A DNA stretch of 64,000 bases from Actinopolyspora saharensis (lineage in GTDB: Bacteria; Actinomycetota; Actinomycetes; Mycobacteriales; Pseudonocardiaceae), in assembly GCF_900100925.1 (NCBI RefSeq), contig NZ_FNKO01000002.1, positions 2,046,001-2,110,000 on the forward strand, written 5' to 3'. Below, one piece after another: positions 21,399-29,667 of this stretch (its first letter is position 1; every line of letters starts with the position of its first letter). A model generated the notes under the pieces. The model saw nothing but the letters and a program-made list of their open reading frames with translations. It was not told where the DNA came from and did no database searches. The position numbers were made by a program, and so were the translations under genes.

Positions 21399-21615
21399 CG
21401 GCTGATTGCTCCGGGGCGTCGTCCTCGGTGCGGACGACCGGGTGGTGCGGGGACCGGCACCCGGCAACCGGGCCTTCGCGAGCGGATGCCGGCTTGCCGC
21501 GGAACGGACCCGGCCACTCGGTTCGTCCGAGCCCGCGCTCGCGGTCTCCGGGATGACACGCGCTCAAGCAGAAAAATGTTCGTGAGAAGCCGTCGACTTG
21601 ACGGGAGGGGGCGCA

Positions 21616-22404
21616 ATGTTGCGTCGAGGTAAGGGAATCGAACTCAAGAGCAGGGGTGAGATCGAGGCGATGCGCGCCTCGGGGCTCCTGGTCGCGAAGG
21701 CCCTCTCGGCCGTGACAGAGCGGGCCGAGCCCGGTGTCAGCACCGCTGAACTCGATTCCGTGGCCGAGAGCGTGATCCGCGACGCGGGTGCGATCCCCTC
21801 CTTCAAGGGCTATCACGGTTTTCCCGGCTCGATCTGCGCCTCGATCAACGAGAAGATCGTGCACGGCATCCCCTCCGAGACGGAGGTGCTGGCTGACGGC
21901 GACCTGATCTCGGTGGACTGCGGGGCGATCCTGGACGGGTGGCACGGTGACTCGGCCGTGACGATCCCGGTCGGTTCGGTCGGTGCCCGCGAGCTGGCGC
22001 TGTCCGCGGCCACCGAGCGCGCCATGTGGGCGGGCATAAACCAGGTGGCCGAGGGAAACCGGCTGACCGACATCTCGCACGCGGTGGAGTCGGCCGCGCG
22101 GGCCGCTGCTTCCTCGGACGGGATCGACTACGGGATCATCGCCGAGTACGGCGGTCACGGGATCGGCACCAGGATGCACATGGAGCCCTTCCTGCCGAAC
22201 CTGGGCAAGCCGGGCAAGGGGCCGAAGCTTCGGACGGGCATGGCACTGGCCGTCGAGCCCATGCTCACGCTCGGCCCGCCCGACACGGAGGAGTTGGACG
22301 ACGAGTGGACCGTGGTCACGGTCGACGGCTCGCGTGCCGCGCACTGGGAGCACACGGTGGCGATCACCGAGGACGGTCCCTGGGTGCTCACCGCGGCCGA
22401 CTGA
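21616..22404 (+). CDS. map: Methionine aminopeptidase, type I
   Basis: The 262-residue enzyme removes the initiator Met from nascent proteins using two metal ions. Metal-site segments are visible: VDCGAILDGWHGDSA (two Asp), GHGIGTRMH (His), and the Glu-containing AVEPML and HWEHTVAIT. ATG 21616 follows GGGAGGGGG, and a TTG start upstream is less likely. It is the third gene of the secY-adk-map group. Confidence 0.96.
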   Translation: MLRRGKGIELKSRGEIEAMRASGLLVAKALSAVTERAEPGVSTAELDSVAESVIRDAGAIPSFKGYHGFPGSICASINEKIVHGIPSETEVLADGDLISVDCGAILDGWHGDSAVTIPVGSVGARELALSAATERAMWAGINQVAEGNRLTDISHAVESAARAAASSDGIDYGIIAEYGGHGIGTRMHMEPFLPNLGKPGKGPKLRTGMALAVEPMLTLGPPDTEELDDEWTVVTVDGSRAAHWEHTVAITEDGPWVLTAAD

Positions 22405-22583
22405 GTTCGCCGCCCTCCCCGCGGGGAGGGCGGGCGGACCTCGTGCGGACTCGTGAGCGGGTTTTTCGGAGCTCGAGCAGCGCCTGCCGCGTCCTCGCGG
22501 GGAGAAGAGCCGGAGACGTGAGCGATCCCCGCCGCGGAGTTACCGCGGTCGCAGCTCCGCGGCGCGCCGGGGGCTTTCTCGGC

Positions 22584-23240
22584 TCACCTCTCGTTCGTCA
22601 CCAGCGGGCGTCTGCAGGTGTAGTGCAGGATCGGGGGGAGGTTGCGCCAGGTGACGTGGGTGAGCACCTCGTCGAAGTCGGAGTGCAGCCGGGTGCCGAA
22701 TCGGCGCCCCGTCGGGGTGTGCTGCATCGGCAGGTAGGTGAGGGCCGTGAAGACCCCCGCGGGAGTCAGCGCCTCGTGGCACTGCCGCAGGATGTCGCCC
22801 TGCGCATTTTCCGGAAGCAGGGACCAGGGTATGCTGGTGACGATCACATCGGCCGCTTCGACCCCGAGCCGGTCCAGGACGCCGCGCAGGTCGCGCGCGT
22901 CGGCGTGGACGGTTTCCATCCGGGGGTAGTTGGTGCGGAGGTGCCGCACTAGCCCCTCGTCGAGTTCGATTCCGATGTGCCTGCCCGCTCCCGGGAGCCG
23001 GTGGTGGATGGCCCCGCTGAGCGAGCCGGTGCCGGGGCCCAGCTCGACCACCACGGGAGCTCCGGAGCGGGGGACGACTTGAGCCACGGTCCTGCCCACG
23101 ACCTGCGAGGTGGGGGTGGCCGCTCCCACGGTGGTGGGGCTGCGTAGCGCGGTGCGGAAGAACCGCCCGTACTCCGCCAGGGGGGTTCCGCCGGGTGTGC
23201 GACGTTCCGGTGCGCGTCGGCCGTGGTGCTGGGCGGTCAC
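22584..23240 (-). CDS. SAM-dependent methyltransferase, phospholipid N-methyltransferase/rRNA dimethylase-like
   Basis: The 218-residue protein has the class I methyltransferase SAM site VVVELGPGTGSLS, an acidic end of the second strand (IGIELDEG), DARDLRG, and a motif IV of VIVTSIPWSLLP. The layout resembles the PmtA-like phospholipid methyltransferase and KsgA/Erm-type families; the substrate cannot be told from sequence. The start is GTG 23240, behind GAGGAGAACA. It lies on the minus strand between map and infA, interrupting an otherwise co-directional translation cluster. Confidence 0.8.
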   Translation of the reverse strand: MTAQHHGRRAPERRTPGGTPLAEYGRFFRTALRSPTTVGAATPTSQVVGRTVAQVVPRSGAPVVVELGPGTGSLSGAIHHRLPGAGRHIGIELDEGLVRHLRTNYPRMETVHADARDLRGVLDRLGVEAADVIVTSIPWSLLPENAQGDILRQCHEALTPAGVFTALTYLPMQHTPTGRRFGTRLHSDFDEVLTHVTWRNLPPILHYTCRRPLVTNER

Positions 23241-23701
23241 TGTTCTCCTCGATACGCGTCCCCGGCGCGATGTGCCGGCCGAAACTCGATCATACCGACA
23301 GGCCGTGCCGTGGTGAGAAATGTTTTGGGGCCTTTTCGGCTGATACTCTTCGTGGTCGTGGGGCGACTCCTGATGCGGCGCGTGGCGATGTCCAGCCCCG
23401 ATTTGGGTGGCATTCGCGCGTGCGCGTACAGTGGAGTACCGGCGCACTCGTGGCGTCGGTTCGTCATGCCGTTCTGCTCGCAGGGGCGGCCATGGTCCGC
23501 TGGGCGGGTCAGGGCGCGGTTTCGCTACGGAACGGCCGTGGTTCCTGCTGTGCCGTCGAGGCTAACGCGTCGGGGGCGGCGGGGCCTGCGGACCGCGCGT
23601 GGAGTGGGTCTGCCCTAGGTGCCGGCTCCGGCGTCCAGCGGTAATGAAGCGGTACACGCTACCGAGAAGATGAACTGTCACCGTCACGAAACGCGGAGGA
23701 C
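23241..23701. other. Divergent intergenic region between methyltransferase and infA
   Basis: This 461-base region must hold promoters in both directions. I found no reliable -35/-10 pair and no supportable gene. Two AT-rich patches (around 23322-23350 and 23640-23690) are the likeliest promoter locations. A GGAGG precedes infA. Confidence 0.4.
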
Positions 23702-23923
23702 ATGGGCAAAAAGGACGGGGCCATTGAGGTCGAGGGTCGGGTGATCGAGCCGCTCCCCAACGCGACCTTCCGTGTCGAGTTGGAGAACGGCCACAAGGTC
23801 CTCGCGCACATCAGTGGCAAGATGCGCCAGCACTACATCCGCATCCTGCCCGAGGACAAGGTCGTCGTGGAGCTGTCTCCCTACGACCTCTCCCGTGGGC
23901 GCATTGTCTACCGCTACAAGTGA
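23702..23923 (+). CDS. infA: Translation initiation factor IF-1
   Basis: The 73-residue OB-fold protein begins [20 protein letters not shown] and ends [10 protein letters not shown], complete and highly conserved. It occupies the 30S A site during initiation. It is preceded by GCGGAGGAC and followed 53 bases later by rpmJ. Confidence 0.98.
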   Translation: MGKKDGAIEVEGRVIEPLPNATFRVELENGHKVLAHISGKMRQHYIRILPEDKVVVELSPYDLSRGRIVYRYK

Positions 23924-23976
23924 CCTCCACGGTGTCCGGGTTTACGGACACGCTTCGCGATCAGGAGAGCACGGCC

Positions 23977-24090
23977 GTGAAGGTCAAACCGAGTGTGAAG
24001 AAGATCTGCGACAACTGCCAGGTGATCCGTCGTCACGGACGGGTCCTCGTGATCTGCAGCAACGGGCGGCACAAGCAGCGCCAGGGCTGA
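23977..24090 (+). CDS. rpmJ: 50S ribosomal protein L36
   Basis: The 37-residue product begins [19 protein letters not shown] and ends NGRHKQRQG. It has the zinc ribbon CxxC, then Cys and His (CDNC, C-SNGR-H), the zinc-binding form. GTG 23977 follows CAGGAGAG. The position between infA and rpsM is standard. Confidence 0.97.
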   Translation: MKVKPSVKKICDNCQVIRRHGRVLVICSNGRHKQRQG

Positions 24091-24311
24091 CCGGGCAGTA
24101 ACGCGGTCGCGGACAAAACCACAGACCGACAAGGGACCTCCCCGTAACCTGCCGGCCCGGGAGTTGGGTCGGTTCACCTCCGGAACCAGGCCGGGGCTTC
24201 GTGCAAGGCGTGGTCCCGACGGGCGCTCCAGCGCGGACGTCCGACGGGAACCGGGCGCACGAGGACGGTCGGGGAGAAGACCTGGAACGACGAGTGAGGA
24301 GTACCTGCCAA

Positions 24312-24689
24312 ATGGCAAGGCTCGCTGGCGTCGACCTCCCGCGCGACAAGCGCGTCGAGGTCGCGCTGACCTACATCTACGGCATCGGCCGCAGCAGGTC
24401 GAAGACGATTCTGCAGACGACGGGTATCTCCTTCGACACCCGTGCGAAGGACCTCGACGACGACCAGATCTCGGCGCTGCGTGCCGAGGTCGAGAACAAC
24501 TACCGGGTCGAGGGTGACCTTCGCCGCGAGGTCCAGGCCGATATTCGCCGGAAGATCGAGATCGGTTCCTACGCCGGCATGCGGCACCGTCGTCACCTGC
24601 CGCTGAACGGGCAGCAGACCAAGACCAACGCCCGTACCCGGAAGGGACCGAAGAAGACGGTCGCAGGCAAGAAGAAGGCCAGGAAGTAA
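24312..24689 (+). CDS. rpsM: 30S ribosomal protein S13
   Basis: The 125-residue S13 begins [21 protein letters not shown] and has the [11 protein letters not shown] helix-hairpin-helix and the basic [16 protein letters not shown] tail reaching the P site. ATG 24312 is the family start. A 221-base gap before it has no gene I can support. Confidence 0.97.
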   Translation: MARLAGVDLPRDKRVEVALTYIYGIGRSRSKTILQTTGISFDTRAKDLDDDQISALRAEVENNYRVEGDLRREVQADIRRKIEIGSYAGMRHRRHLPLNGQQTKTNARTRKGPKKTVAGKKKARK

Positions 24690-24712
24690 GCCTCGCGAGG
24701 AGTTGAACAGCG

Positions 24713-25117
24713 ATGCCACCGAAGGGGCGCGCCGGCGCCGTCAAGAAGGTCCGGCGTAAAGAGAAAAAGAATGTAGCGCACGGACAGGCGCACATCAAGA
24801 GCACTTTCAACAACACGATCGTTTCGATCACCGACACCGTCGGTTCGGTGATCAGCTGGGCCTCCGCCGGGCACGTCGGTTTCAAGGGCTCCAAGAAGTC
24901 GACGCCGTTCGCGGCTCAGATGGCCGCGGAGAACGCTGCCCGCAAGGCCGCCGAGCACGGCATGAAGAAGGTCGACGTCTTCGTCAAGGGACCGGGCTCC
25001 GGACGTGAGACGGCGATCCGCTCACTGCAGGCGGCAGGCCTCGAAGTGGGCACCATCCAGGACGTGACCCCCCAGCCGCACAACGGCTGCCGCCCGCCGA
25101 AGCGGCGCCGGGTCTGA
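24713..25117 (+). CDS. rpsK: 30S ribosomal protein S11
   Basis: The 134-residue S11 contains [16 protein letters not shown] and ends [13 protein letters not shown]. It forms the platform near the E-site mRNA. It is preceded by GAGGAG and lies 23 bases after rpsM. Confidence 0.97.
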   Translation: MPPKGRAGAVKKVRRKEKKNVAHGQAHIKSTFNNTIVSITDTVGSVISWASAGHVGFKGSKKSTPFAAQMAAENAARKAAEHGMKKVDVFVKGPGSGRETAIRSLQAAGLEVGTIQDVTPQPHNGCRPPKRRRV

Positions 25118-25140
25118 CAGCGGGAAAGGAGTAGACACCA

Positions 25141-25746
25141 ATGGCGCGTTACACCGGTCCCGCGACCCGCAAGTCCCGCCGGTTGAAGGTTGATCTCATC
25201 GGCGGCGACCAGTCGTTCGAGCGTCGTCCGTACCCGCCGGGGCAGCACGGCCGCGGTCGCATCAAGGAGACCGAGTACCTGCTGCAGCTGCAGGAGAAGC
25301 AGAAGGCCCGCTTCACCTACGGGGTGCTGGAGCGGCAGTTCCGCTCCTACTACGAGGAGGCCAACCGCAGGCCCGGCAAGACCGGTGACAACCTGCTGCA
25401 GCTGCTGGAGAGCCGGCTGGACAACGTGGTCTACCGCTCGGGGATCGCACGTACCCGCAGGCAGGCCCGTCAGCTGGTGAACCACGGTCACTTCCTGGTC
25501 AACGGCAGGAAGGTCGACATTCCGAGCTACCAGGTATCGAAGTTCGACATCATCGACGTCAAGCCGAAGTCGTTGAACACGACGCCGTTCATCATCGCCA
25601 AGGAGACCCTGGGCGAGCGGCCCTGTCCGGCCTGGATGCAGGTGGTGCCGTCCTCGCTGCGCATTCTCGTGCACCAGCTGCCCGAGCGGGCGCAGATCGA
25701 TACGCCGGTCACCGAGCAGCTCATCGTCGAGCTCTACTCGAAGTGA
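25141..25746 (+). CDS. rpsD: 30S ribosomal protein S4
   Basis: The 201-residue S4 has an S4 RNA-binding domain (RLDNVVYRSGIARTRRQARQ, HGHFLVNGRKV). The N terminus lacks the Cys cluster, so this is the zinc-independent form. It initiates 30S assembly and often represses the alpha operon. It is preceded by AAAGGAG. Confidence 0.97.
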   Translation: MARYTGPATRKSRRLKVDLIGGDQSFERRPYPPGQHGRGRIKETEYLLQLQEKQKARFTYGVLERQFRSYYEEANRRPGKTGDNLLQLLESRLDNVVYRSGIARTRRQARQLVNHGHFLVNGRKVDIPSYQVSKFDIIDVKPKSLNTTPFIIAKETLGERPCPAWMQVVPSSLRILVHQLPERAQIDTPVTEQLIVELYSK

Positions 25747-25898
25747 TACCGGACGGAGCGGCTACCGTGTCGATGGCTGCTCCGTAGCCCGGTACGGGTG
25801 GGGGCGCGAAGGCGTCCCCGCCTCGCCCACTGTTCGCAGCGGGCACGCCATCCCTTCGGCGTAAAATGGCGGGCGCCGTGTGGAAAGGAAAAACGACA

Positions 25899-27020
25899 GT
25901 GCTCATCTCCCAGCGACCCTCACTGTCCGAGGAGCCTATTTCGGAGACGCGCTCCCGGTTCACCTTCGAGCCGCTGGAGCCCGGCTTCGGTTACACCCTC
26001 GGCAATTCGCTCCGCCGTGCCCTGCTGTCCTCGATTCCGGGTGCGGCCGTGACCAGCCTGCGTATCGACGGTGTGCTCCACGAATTCACCACGATTCCGG
26101 GGGTCAAGGAGGACGTTACCGACGTCATCCTGAATATCAAAGAACTCGTGGTCAGTTCCGAAGAGGACGAACCGGTCACCATGTACCTGCGCAAGCAGGG
26201 CCCCGGTGACGTCACCGCCGCCGACATCGTTCCGCCCGCCGGTGTGACCGTACACAATCCCGATCTTCACATCGCTACCCTCAACTCGAAGGGCAAGCTG
26301 GAGATCGAGCTCGTGGTCGAGCGGGGACGCGGTTACGTGCCCGCGGCGCAGAACAAGGAGTCCGGTGCCGAGATCGGTCGGATTCCCGTGGACTCGATCT
26401 ACTCCCCGGTGCGGAACGTCTCGTTCGACGTGACGGCTACTCGCGTCGAACAGCGTACGGACTTCAACCGGCTCGTGCTCGACGTCGAGACCAAGCCCTC
26501 GATGACCGCGCGGGACGCGGTCGCCTCGGCCGGGCGCACCCTGGTCGAGCTGTTCGGGCTGGCTCGGGAGCTCAACGTCGACGCCGAGGGCATCGAGATC
26601 GGTCCTTCGCCGGCGGAGGCGGACACGATCGCCGCCTACTCCATGCCGATCGAGGACCTCGATCTGACGGTGCGTTCCTACAACTGCCTCAAGCGTGAGG
26701 GGATCCACACCGTCGGGGAACTGGTCTCGCGCAGCGAGGCCGACCTGCTGGACATTCGCAACTTCGGTGCGAAGTCCATCGACGAGGTCAAGATGAAGCT
26801 GGTCGGCCTGGGGCTGACCCTGAAGGACAGCCCGCCCGGATTCGACCCGTCGGCCGCTGCCGCCGAGTACCCCTCCGAGGGCTGGTCCGAAGAGACGAGC
26901 ATGCCGCAGGAGATGTCCACGGGCGGTTTCGACACCGGTCTCGACAGTGGATACGACAGCGGCTTCGACAACGGCTATGACGACGACGGTCAGGACTACG
27001 CGGAGACGGAACAGCTCTAA
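25899..27020 (+). CDS. rpoA: DNA-directed RNA polymerase subunit alpha, with Gly/Asp repeat tail
   Basis: The 373-residue alpha subunit has the N-terminal dimerisation and assembly domain ([20 protein letters not shown]) and the C-terminal domain ([30 protein letters not shown]) that contacts promoter UP elements and activators. GTG 25899 follows GGAAAGGA. The end is unusual: residues about 343-362 are five tandem G-(F/L/Y)-D-x units, then [13 protein letters not shown]. The last residues are typical of actinobacteria, while the repeat looks lineage specific. Confidence 0.97.
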   Translation: MLISQRPSLSEEPISETRSRFTFEPLEPGFGYTLGNSLRRALLSSIPGAAVTSLRIDGVLHEFTTIPGVKEDVTDVILNIKELVVSSEEDEPVTMYLRKQGPGDVTAADIVPPAGVTVHNPDLHIATLNSKGKLEIELVVERGRGYVPAAQNKESGAEIGRIPVDSIYSPVRNVSFDVTATRVEQRTDFNRLVLDVETKPSMTARDAVASAGRTLVELFGLARELNVDAEGIEIGPSPAEADTIAAYSMPIEDLDLTVRSYNCLKREGIHTVGELVSRSEADLLDIRNFGAKSIDEVKMKLVGLGLTLKDSPPGFDPSAAAAEYPSEGWSEETSMPQEMSTGGFDTGLDSGYDSGFDNGYDDDGQDYAETEQL

Positions 27021-27066
27021 CCGCTTCGCGGACTGGTTTCCGGCCGCACCTTGAGAGGAGCAACCG

Positions 27067-27627
27067 ATGCCCAGCCCAACGAAGGGGCCGCGTCTCGGCG
27101 GGTCGCCGTCGCACCAGCGGCTGATCCTGGCGAATCTGGCCTCCGCGCTCTTCGAGCACGGGCGGATCACCACGACCGAGGCGAAGGCGAAGCGGGTTCA
27201 ACCGCTCGCCGAGCGGCTCATCACCAAGGCCACCAAGGGTGACCTGCACAATCGTCGCGAGGTGCTGAAGACGATCCGGGACAAGGACGTCGTGCACAAG
27301 CTCTTCGCCGAGATCGGTCCGTTCTTCTCGGACCGCCCCGGTGGCTACACCAGGGTTGTCAAGACGATGCCGCGCAAGGGCGACAACGCCCCGATGGCGG
27401 TCATCGAGCTGGTCAACGAGAAGACGGCCACTTCCGAGGCGGAAGCGGCGCGCGGCACCAAGTTCGCCAAGGACCAGCAGTCCGCGGCGGACGCGGAGCA
27501 GCAGGCTCCCGCCGAGTCCTCCGAGGCCTCCCAGGAGGAGACCTCCGACATGGAACCCGCCGAGGGGTCCAGGGAGACCGTCGAGGAGAGCCTGGAAGAC
27601 AAGGACGAGAAAAAGGACGAGTCCTGA
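27067..27627 (+). CDS. rplQ: 50S ribosomal protein L17 with acidic tail
   Basis: The first 120 or so residues are L17 ([41 protein letters not shown]). The last 65 are Glu/Ala/Ser-rich and end in an acidic run with Lys (DKDEKKDES). Acidic L17 tails occur in actinobacteria. It is preceded by TTGAGAGGAG. A hairpin starts 20 bases after the stop. Confidence 0.96.
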   Translation: MPSPTKGPRLGGSPSHQRLILANLASALFEHGRITTTEAKAKRVQPLAERLITKATKGDLHNRREVLKTIRDKDVVHKLFAEIGPFFSDRPGGYTRVVKTMPRKGDNAPMAVIELVNEKTATSEAEAARGTKFAKDQQSAADAEQQAPAESSEASQEETSDMEPAEGSRETVEESLEDKDEKKDES

Positions 27628-27644
27628 TCTCTTCCGAACACGCT

Positions 27645-28522
27645 GTGAACGAACCCGCCACTTCCTCCGGGAACGGCGGGTTCGTTCGTATTCGCATCGA
27701 TCTGTGCTACGACGGCACCGACTTCTCGGGGTGGGCTCGTCAGCCCGGGCTGCGTACCGTGCAGGGGCTGCTCGAGGACGCGCTGAGCAAGCAACCTCCC
27801 GGCCGGGAGGTCGTCGGTTCCGTGGTGGTCGCGGGTCGTACCGATTCCGGGGTGCACGCCGATCACCAGGTGGTGCACGTCGACGCGGTCCCGCTGGCCC
27901 CGGATGAGGCCGGGAGGCTGGCGCTCGACGAGCACGGTGTTCCGGACCTGGAGCGGCTGTGCGGGCGGTGGAACCGCATTCTCCCCCGGACGTGCGGGTG
28001 TTGCGGGCTCGCGTGGCGGCCGAGGGGTTCGACGCGCGGTTCGCCGCTGCGCGGCGGCACTACCTCTACCGGGTCTCCGACGCGCCGTGGGGCGTCGATC
28101 CGCTGCGCAGGCGGGACACGCTCGCCTGGAACAGGCCCCTGGACGTGGATCGGTTGAACCGGGCCTCCTCCGAGCTGCTCGGGCTGCACGATTTCGCGGC
28201 TTTCTGCAAGAAGCGCGAAGGGGCGACCACGATCCGGGAGCTGCTGTCCTTCGAGTGGGAACGCGTCGGGCGGTACTCCTTGCAGGCGCGCGTCAGCGCC
28301 GACGCTTTCTGCCACTCGATGGTGCGGAGTCTGGTCGGATCGGTGCTGATGGTCGGTGACGGCAGGCGCGCTCAGGAGTGGCCGGGCGAGATGCTTCGTT
28401 CAGAGACGCGTACCAGCGCCGTGGCCCCGGCGCACGGGCTGACGCTGGCCGAGGTCGAGTACCCGCCGGACGAGGAGCTCGCGGAGCGCGCGCGGACCAC
28501 GCGGGTGCGCCGCTCCCTCTGA
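27645..28522 (+). pseudogene. truA: tRNA pseudouridine(38-40) synthase TruA, frameshifted
   Basis: TruA modifies U38-40 in the tRNA anticodon arm. The first half (from GTG 27645) has [21 protein letters not shown] and the catalytic Asp in [10 protein letters not shown]. The second half continues in another frame ([20 protein letters not shown] to the end, including the [13 protein letters not shown] segment). The frames meet at a run of five C (27983-27987), where six would restore one reading frame of about 292 residues. Both halves look well conserved. A sequencing error, a recent mutation or frameshifting could each explain it. Confidence 0.85.
27647..27687 (+). terminator. 13-bp hairpin after rplQ, overlapping the truA start
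   Basis: GAACGAACCCGCC (27647-27659) and GGCGGGTTCGTTC (27675-27687) form a perfect stem with a 15-base loop. The first stem base is the last base of the only usable truA start (GTG 27645). It may end the rpoA-rplQ transcript, hide the truA start, or both. Confidence 0.65.
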
Positions 28523-28532
28523 GCTTTTCCGA

Positions 28533-28548
28533 TTTTGCCCATAATTGG
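28533..28548 (+). repeat. AT-rich repeat copy upstream of the DUF559 relic
   Basis: TTTTGCCCATAATTGG lies just after truA. It matches, with two differences, TTTTGCCTAAAATTGG at 28872-28887. The pair brackets the gene relic at 28632-28881. The AT content stands out from the surroundings. Confidence 0.5.
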
Positions 28549-28631
28549 CAGTTGTCCCCAGCGACGTCGTTCCTCCGCAGAACCGTCGATCGGGTAGTGC
28601 CCGCCGGGCCCGCTCGCAGCATGCTGGGCCC

Positions 28632-28881
28632 ATGGAGCGGAAGATCCTCGAACACGAGTTCAGCGGTTTGTTCACCCGGGTGCAGGCGCTGCGCAGCGGG
28701 CTGACCGACTCCGACCTCAGGGCCGCGCACTACCACCGGGGACCAGCGCAGACTGGCCGCGCTGCGCGCGAGCGGGTGGCACGTGATGGTGGTTACCTCC
28801 GAGGAGCTGACGCGCAGTCCTCGGGAGCTGGTTCAGCGGGTGCGGGCGAAGCTGCACGAACGGTCGTCCAGTTTTGCCTAA
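28632..28881 (+). pseudogene. Relic of an AbiEi/DUF559-type protein (internal deletion plus frame change)
   Basis: The 5' part, from ATG 28632, reads MERKILEHEFSGLFTRVQAL then RSGLTDSDLR, resembling the winged-helix start of AbiEi-type antitoxin/DUF559 proteins. The 3' part, in another frame, reads GDQRRLAALRASGWHVMVV then TSEELTRSPRELVQRVRAKL, resembling the end of the Vsr-like DUF559 nuclease fold, and stops at TAA 28879-28881. An intact protein of this family is near 300 residues, so the middle is missing; the join is near CACCGGGGACC (about 28735). Family assignment is from memory of motifs, not a search. Confidence 0.6.
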
Positions 28882-28922
28882 AATTGGGCCCCTGGGGAAA
28901 GTCCCAATTTTAGGCAAAACTG
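28869..28922. repeat. Perfect 20-bp AT-rich inverted repeat
   Basis: The left arm (28869-28888, core TTTTGCCTAAAATTGG) and right arm (28903-28922, core CCAATTTTAGGCAAAA) are exact complements with a 14-base loop that itself contains CCCC-T-GGGG. It includes the relic stop codon and ends 10 bases before the next minus-strand gene stops. It could act as a two-way terminator, but the shared upstream copy suggests a repeat family. Confidence 0.8.
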
Positions 28923-28932
28923 TGTGAACCGC

Positions 28933-29667
28933 TCAGTCCCCGCGGCGGATGGGCCCCAGGATCTCCTGCTCGCGTTTGTTCGTGACCAGCTGGATGGGGT
29001 TCCAGACCATGTTGCCGAGCGCGATGACTCCGTCGTCCTTGAGCGTGGTCAGCTGCTGGACCTGCGGCGGGTGCAGGTGCCAGATCCGGCCTGCCAACTG
29101 CGCCTGGTTGGCGGGAAGGCGCTGCAGCAGCACGAGGTCCGCCGTGTTCGCAGCCGTACCGTTGCCCACCTGCGGGTGCAGGTAGGGCAGTACGTACATG
29201 GTGGTCTGCCAGGCCGAACGCGGCGGGAAGAGCTCCTGCGGAACCGCACCGCCGTCGTGGATGACCAGCAGCGGGGCGTCCTCGCTGGAACGCGGAAGGT
29301 CGAACGGTGTCAGACGCCTGATCTGCACGAGCGGGACCGGCTGCCCGTCGGGGGTTTCCCCCGCGGCCTGCTCCAGGATCTTCCACGGCTCTGGACGGCC
29401 GGTGGCCACGATCACCCAGGCCCCCGTCGCCATCGCGCGCAGCGCGATCTGACGGGCCAGGTACAGCCCGCCCACCGTGACCATGCGAGTCGGCTGCGGA
29501 CGCAGGATCGAGGTGGACATCGGCTCGCCCTGCGGGCCGGAACCGATGATCATCCCGCCGCGGTCCCCGGAGGGGCTCACCGTGTCGAGGGTCTCGGGCG
29601 GTACGAGGAACTCCGGAACAGCGTCGCGCAGATCGTCCGGCGTGTCGATGGTCCTGCTACGGCTCAT
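28933..29667 (-). CDS. Unknown protein coupled to eccE (putative ESX-4 accessory)
   Basis: The 244-residue protein has no signal peptide and no membrane segment. I do not recognise the family. It starts MSRSRTIDTPDDLRDAVPEF, has an alpha/beta-like middle (ARQIALRAMATGAWVIVATG, then APLLVIHDGGAV, like a Walker B strand without a P-loop), and ends GNMVWNPIQLVTNKREQE then ILGPIRRGD. Its ATG overlaps the eccE stop by 4 bases (ATGA), so the two are made together. Context suggests a cytosolic partner of the secretion machine; this is inference. Confidence 0.8.
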   Translation of the reverse strand: MSRSRTIDTPDDLRDAVPEFLVPPETLDTVSPSGDRGGMIIGSGPQGEPMSTSILRPQPTRMVTVGGLYLARQIALRAMATGAWVIVATGRPEPWKILEQAAGETPDGQPVPLVQIRRLTPFDLPRSSEDAPLLVIHDGGAVPQELFPPRSAWQTTMYVLPYLHPQVGNGTAANTADLVLLQRLPANQAQLAGRIWHLHPPQVQQLTTLKDDGVIALGNMVWNPIQLVTNKREQEILGPIRRGD

